DNA of 11,191 bases from positions 1-11,191 of the forward strand of contig JAKAZC010000054.1 in the NCBI GenBank assembly GCA_021826655.1, in the 5' to 3' direction. Position 1 is the stretch's first letter. The number at the start of each line of letters is the position of its first letter. Source of the DNA: Actinomycetes bacterium (GTDB lineage: Bacteria; Actinomycetota; Acidimicrobiia; Acidimicrobiales; RAAP-2). A program made the position numbers and the translations under genes. The notes below the pieces were generated by a model, which had not been told where the DNA came from, did not search any database, and saw only the letters and a list, made by a program, of their open reading frames with translations. Positions 8,515-11,191 of the stretch are shown here, piece after piece.

Positions 8515-8519
8515 CGCCC

Positions 8520-9383
8520 GTGGGAGTGCTGGACGGCAGGGTGGCGGTGGTCACCGGGACGAGTCGGGGCGTGGGCCTCGGGATCGCCCACCAACTGCTC
8601 CTGGCCGGGGCCACCGTGGTCGGGTGCTCGCGCGGCGAGCTGCCCGGGATCCCCGGGGTGTCGGACCTGCCGGGAACCGCGCACCGGTCGGCCCAGTGGG
8701 TGTGCGACCAGGGCGACACCGTGTCCATCGACGGGTTCGTAGCGCGGGTCGTCGACACCTACGGGCGGATCGACATCCTGGTGAACAACGCCGGGGGCAC
8801 GGTGCCGTCACCACACGTCGAGAACGTCCCCGAGCTGGTCCAGAAGTTCCAGGGTGCGCCGCGCAGCGCCGACGACTTCGAGCGCACCGCGCTGTTCCAC
8901 GCCTTCGCCGTGCAGATGAACCTGATCAGTCCGCTGTGGTTCGCCATCCGGGTCTTCCGGCAGATGCAGCTCCAGGACGGGACCGGATCGATCATCAACA
9001 TCTCGAGCGGGGCAGGCCACCCCGCCGGGTCACCGACCCTGGTGTCGTACGGCGCGGCCAAGGCCGGCCTGAACCACCTGACCCGGTCCCTGGCCGAGGA
9101 GTGGGGGCCCACGGCCCGGGTCAACTGCCTGGCCCTCGGGCCCACCATGACCGACAACTTCCGGAGCTTCGTCCTTCCGGCAGACGACCCGGACGGGTCC
9201 GACTACTTCGGGAACGTGCCGCTCGGGCGGGCCGGGGAGCCCGACGAGGTGGGACGCACCTGCGTCTTCCTGTGCTCGGGCCAGGCGGACTACATCAACG
9301 GGACGACCATCGAGATCGACGGGGGCATGCTCCCCGGGGTCCTCTACGACGCCGGGCTGCGGACGATCACCGACCTGCTGTGA
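8520..9383 (+). CDS. short-chain dehydrogenase/reductase (SDR), classical type
   Basis: NAD(P)-dependent alcohol/ketone oxidoreductase, cytosolic. The 287-residue protein has the cofactor motif 'TGTSRGVG' (12-19), 'NNAG' (89-92), catalytic Ser162/163 in 'INISSGAG', and the Y177-x3-K181 pair in 'SYGAAKAG'. The C-terminal 'GRAGEPDEVGRTCVFLCSGQADYINGTTIEIDGG' is typical of FabG-like SDRs. A longer loop around residues 97-125 is unusual for FabG itself. No acidic residue clearly marks NAD preference. The start is set by AGGAGG seven nt upstream of the GTG. The gene diverges from the oxidoreductase-tetR operon across the heptamer array and probably acts in the same pathway, likely on a hydroxyacyl-CoA or cyclic alcohol; the substrate is not determinable. 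Confidence 0.93.
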   Translation: MGVLDGRVAVVTGTSRGVGLGIAHQLLLAGATVVGCSRGELPGIPGVSDLPGTAHRSAQWVCDQGDTVSIDGFVARVVDTYGRIDILVNNAGGTVPSPHVENVPELVQKFQGAPRSADDFERTALFHAFAVQMNLISPLWFAIRVFRQMQLQDGTGSIINISSGAGHPAGSPTLVSYGAAKAGLNHLTRSLAEEWGPTARVNCLALGPTMTDNFRSFVLPADDPDGSDYFGNVPLGRAGEPDEVGRTCVFLCSGQADYINGTTIEIDGGMLPGVLYDAGLRTITDLL

Positions 9384-9388
9384 CCGCG

Positions 9389-9448
9389 CCGGACCGGTCG
9401 TCGCCGGATCAGTCGTCGCCGGACCGGTCGTCGCCGGACCAGCCGAGC
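9389..9448. repeat. 15-bp tandem repeat at the SDR/XRE convergent junction
   Basis: CCGGACCGGTCGTCG (9389-9403) is followed by CCGGATCAGTCGTCG (9404-9418), CCGGACCGGTCGTCG (9419-9433) and a decayed fourth copy, CCGGACCAGCCGAGC (9434-9448). It begins six nt after the SDR stop and runs into the 3' end of the XRE gene. There it encodes 'GDDRSGDD', and the divergent second unit supplies the stop codon (tca at 9409-9411). Confidence 0.9.
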
Positions 9449-9828
9449 TCGTCGGCCAGCAGGAGGAGCACCTTGTTGGGCAGCCGCTCGCCCCGCTCGA
9501 GGAGCTTGAGACATCCCCGCACGTAGGCAGTACGGGCCTCGTCGATGCCACGGTCCCGGGCGGGCACGGCGGCCGGCGGGCGGATTCCGATGATGTCGGC
9601 CAGGTCGCCGGGGTGCTCGGTGACGGCGGGTTGGTCGACCAGCACCTCGAGGGTACGGAGGAGGTGGCGGCTGGGCGGCGAGCCCTGTTCCCAGCGGGCC
9701 ACCGACTGCTGGGTCACCCCCAACTGGTCGGCCAGGTCGCGCTGGGTCATCCCGTGCCCCAGGCGGTAGGCACGGATGCGTCCTGCGAGCCCGTCGTGCG
9801 GCTCCGGTGCGTACTCACTTGTATCCAC
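9409..9828 (-). CDS. XRE-family helix-turn-helix transcriptional regulator
   Basis: Small DNA-binding protein of 139 residues with a Cro/C1-type HTH at about residues 14-64 ('LAGRIRAYRLGHGMTQRDLADQLGVTQQSVARWEQGSPPSRHLLRTL'). The recognition helix lies around 'VTQQSVARWEQG'. The C-terminal half contains 'IDEARTAYVRGCLKLLERGERLPNKVLLLLADELGW', which looks helical but matches no domain recognised here. No toxin partner or phage gene adjoins it. The GTG start at 9826-9828 has no clear Shine-Dalgarno, but a candidate promoter lies immediately upstream. The C-terminus is made of a 15-bp repeat and ends where a repeat variant creates TGA. It is convergent with the SDR gene, 25 nt apart. Confidence 0.85.
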   Translation of the reverse strand: MDTSEYAPEPHDGLAGRIRAYRLGHGMTQRDLADQLGVTQQSVARWEQGSPPSRHLLRTLEVLVDQPAVTEHPGDLADIIGIRPPAAVPARDRGIDEARTAYVRGCLKLLERGERLPNKVLLLLADELGWSGDDRSGDD

Positions 9829-9837
9829 TGATTGTCC

Positions 9838-9867
9838 ACGCTACCCCCGCACGTGGTCTGACCACAA
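9838..9867 (-). promoter_or_regulatory. candidate XRE promoter with palindromic operator
   Basis: Read on the minus strand, TTGTGG (9867-9862) and TAGCGT (9843-9838) form -35 and -10 boxes 18 bp apart, with the -10 ending nine nt before the GTG at 9828. The transcript would be leaderless or nearly so. A perfect 13-bp palindrome, GTGGTCTGACCAC (9853-9865), overlaps the -35, a typical place for an autoregulatory operator of an XRE repressor. Binding is inferred. Confidence 0.5.
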
Positions 9868-9874
9868 GGCCCGG

Positions 9875-9897
9875 CCGGGACTGTACACACGTCCCGG
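9875..9897. other. 7-bp-stem hairpin with TGTACACAC loop
   Basis: CCGGGAC (9875-9881) pairs with GTCCCGG (9891-9897) around the nine-nt loop TGTACACAC, which itself contains the palindrome TGTACA. A related, inverted GACGTGTAC occurs at 9927-9935. It lies between the end of the PorA/GltD-like gene and the XRE promoter. It could terminate leftward transcription, though without a T-tract, or be a second protein-binding site. The rest of 9898-10060 shows no start codon with gene-like sequence on either strand. Confidence 0.4.
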
Positions 9898-10060
9898 GTC
9901 GAACTACACGACTGTCGTTCACACCCGACGTGTACGTGTGCGCCGGTGGGAGCCCCCGTCACGCCACCCACTCGGGGTCCACCCACCCGAAGCACTCGGC
10001 GTCGACCAGCTCGGCGCCGTGCCGGGCGTCGCCACCGATCGGACCGGCCGGGGGCGCCGC

Positions 10061-11191
10061 TCAGATCCGCTCGGGGACCATGTCGATGGCGCCGCACGGG
10101 CGTTCGCGGGCGCAGAGACCGCACCCCTTGCGGTGGTCGTAGTCGAAGGCGTAGGGATCGGGCCCGTCGAACCGGAGGACGGCGTTGTCCGGGCAGACGG
10201 CGAAGCAGTTGTCACAGGAGAAGCACGAACCACAGGACAGGCAGCGCCGGGCCTCGAACAGCGCGTTCTGCTCGGTCAGGCCGACGACGACCTCGTCGAA
10301 GGAGCGCTGCCGCCGGACCGCTTCCAGCTCGGTGCGCCGGGTCCGGGGCGCGTCGGCGACGGACCACGAGTTGAGCCGGTCGAACGTGGCCGGCTCCGCC
10401 ACCTCGGGTGCCTCCGTCGGGCAGCCGGACAGGTAGTCGTCGATGCCGCGGGCGGCGCGGGCCCCGTGCCCGACGGCCACCGTGGCGGTGCGGGGCGACG
10501 GCGTGGCGTCGCCTCCGGCGACGACCCCCGGCTCGGCGGTCATCATCGCCTTCCCCGCCGGCAGCACCCCGTCCCCGGTGGACAGGACCGGGTCGCCGTC
10601 CAGCAGCGAGAGGTCGGTGTCCTGGTCGAGGGCCAGTGCCAGTGGATCGGCGCCGAGCTCGGCGAATTCGCCGGTGGGCCGGGGCATCCCCTCCCCGTCG
10701 AGCGCCCTCCGCTCCACCCGCAGGTGACCGCCGCGGAGGCTGTCGACGGTGCGAAGCCACCGGACCGTCACCCCCTCGGCCAGCGCGGCGTCCAACTCCT
10801 CGGACTGGGCCGGCATCCGGGCCCGGTTGCGGCGGTAGACGATCACCGCGTCGGTGGCGCCGAGCCGGCACGCCGTTCGGGCCGCGCCGACGGCGGTGTC
10901 CCCGCCCCCGTAGACCACCACGTGGCGGCCGTGGCGCGGCGGGTCGTCCTCGGCCACCCGGCGCAGCAGCGCCAGCGCGTCGAGGACACGGGTCGAGTCA
11001 CCGGCAGGGAGGTCGATCCGCTCGACGGCGTGGGTGAGCACGAAGCCGTCCATGCAGACCATCACCGGGACCGAGAGCTCCTCGGCCGGCCGGAAGGCCA
11101 GGACGTGGAGGTCGACCGCCTCCTGGTTGGTCACGGCGAAGGGCTGGATCCAGCCGCTGCCCTCGGCCGCCATGGCGTCGCGGTGGTCGTT
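10061..11191 (-). CDS. PorA-like fragment fused to GltD-like NAD(P)-binding/FAD C-half and ferredoxin domain (5' end outside window)
   Basis: The frame is open at the window edge. About the first 60 visible residues ('NDHRDAMAAEGSGWIQ...VPVMVCMDGFVLTHAVERIDLP', to about 11010) match the middle of the alpha subunit of pyruvate/2-oxoacid:ferredoxin oxidoreductase. The sequence then becomes GltD-like without a break: 'LDALALLRRVA', NAD(P)-binding 'VVVYGGGDTAVGAARTACRLG', 'VIVYRRNRARMPAQ' and the FAD-contact 'VVAGGDATPSPRTATVAVGHGARAARGIDDYL'. A ferredoxin domain follows, 'CLSCGSCFSCDNCFAVCPDNAV' and 'GCGLCARERPCGAIDMVPE'. Complete GltD/ferredoxin relatives carry an N-terminal FAD dinucleotide-binding half that is absent here, and PorA lacks its C-terminal half. 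In the second cysteine motif two ligand positions are Arg (10130-10132 and 10100-10102). Intact parts would move electrons between NAD(P)H and ferredoxin for a 2-oxoacid oxidoreductase; this version is doubtful as an enzyme. Domain identities are firm; the fusion may be genuine or an assembly join. Confidence 0.8.
   Translation of the reverse strand, partial: NDHRDAMAAEGSGWIQPFAVTNQEAVDLHVLAFRPAEELSVPVMVCMDGFVLTHAVERIDLPAGDSTRVLDALALLRRVAEDDPPRHGRHVVVYGGGDTAVGAARTACRLGATDAVIVYRRNRARMPAQSEELDAALAEGVTVRWLRTVDSLRGGHLRVERRALDGEGMPRPTGEFAELGADPLALALDQDTDLSLLDGDPVLSTGDGVLPAGKAMMTAEPGVVAGGDATPSPRTATVAVGHGARAARGIDDYLSGCPTEAPEVAEPATFDRLNSWSVADAPRTRRTELEAVRRQRSFDEVVVGLTEQNALFEARRCLSCGSCFSCDNCFAVCPDNAVLRFDGPDPYAFDYDHRKGCGLCARERPCGAIDMVPERI

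Noticed and set aside
8481..8519. ATG at 8481 as the SDR start
   Set aside because: It is in frame but has no ribosome site and overlaps the candidate -10 box. AGGAGGTG at 8507-8514 clearly serves the GTG at 8520.
9807..10142. 111-codon plus-strand frame over the XRE upstream region
   Set aside because: The product has no recognisable fold, is rich in His/Thr/Ser/Arg/Pro, has no ribosome site, and overlaps both the XRE start and the ferredoxin coding sequence on the other strand.

Overview
This is a GC-rich, gene-dense stretch of bacterial DNA that looks actinobacterial, most likely from the Acidimicrobiia or a related group. The taxonomic call is an inference from three things: strong GC bias at third codon positions, frequent GTG starts and GTGA gene overlaps, and a gene mix of acyl-CoA dehydrogenase, SDR, SnoaL-like, TetR and a 2-oxoacid:ferredoxin oxidoreductase type gene. 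No RNA genes, insertion sequences or CRISPR arrays were seen.

Left part. A partial acyl-CoA dehydrogenase leaves the window leftwards. It is divergent, across about 220 bp, from a nitrogen-uptake pair: PII signal protein (glnK/glnB type) followed by an ammonium transporter (amt). The transporter has Glu where the first pore histidine usually sits. Next comes a long cytoplasmic-type arylsulfatase of the mycobacterial AtsA/AtsD kind, possibly translated from a leaderless mRNA. A SnoaL/NTF2-like gene follows that appears broken by one clear and one probable frameshift. A DegV-family fatty-acid-binding protein closes this rightward block.

Middle part. A TetR regulator and an NAD(P)-dependent dihydrodipicolinate-reductase-like oxidoreductase are read leftward and are translationally coupled by a GTGA overlap. 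They face an SDR oxidoreductase read rightward. The shared intergenic region holds the most striking structure in the window: 16 perfect-register copies of a 7-bp unit (TTGCGCC). Beside it is a short AT-rich island that could hold both divergent promoters and an operator. TetR, the reductase-like gene, the array and the SDR gene probably form one regulated catabolic module.

Right part. A small XRE-type helix-turn-helix protein is read leftward; its stop codon lies inside a 15-bp tandem repeat. Upstream of it is a roughly 230-bp non-coding stretch rich in palindromes. The window ends in a leftward open reading frame that joins a central piece of a PorA-type 2-oxoacid:ferredoxin oxidoreductase alpha subunit to the C-terminal half of a GltD-like flavoprotein and a double-cluster ferredoxin domain. 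Two cluster cysteines in that domain are arginines. This could be an in-frame deletion fusion, a decaying gene, or an assembly chimera.
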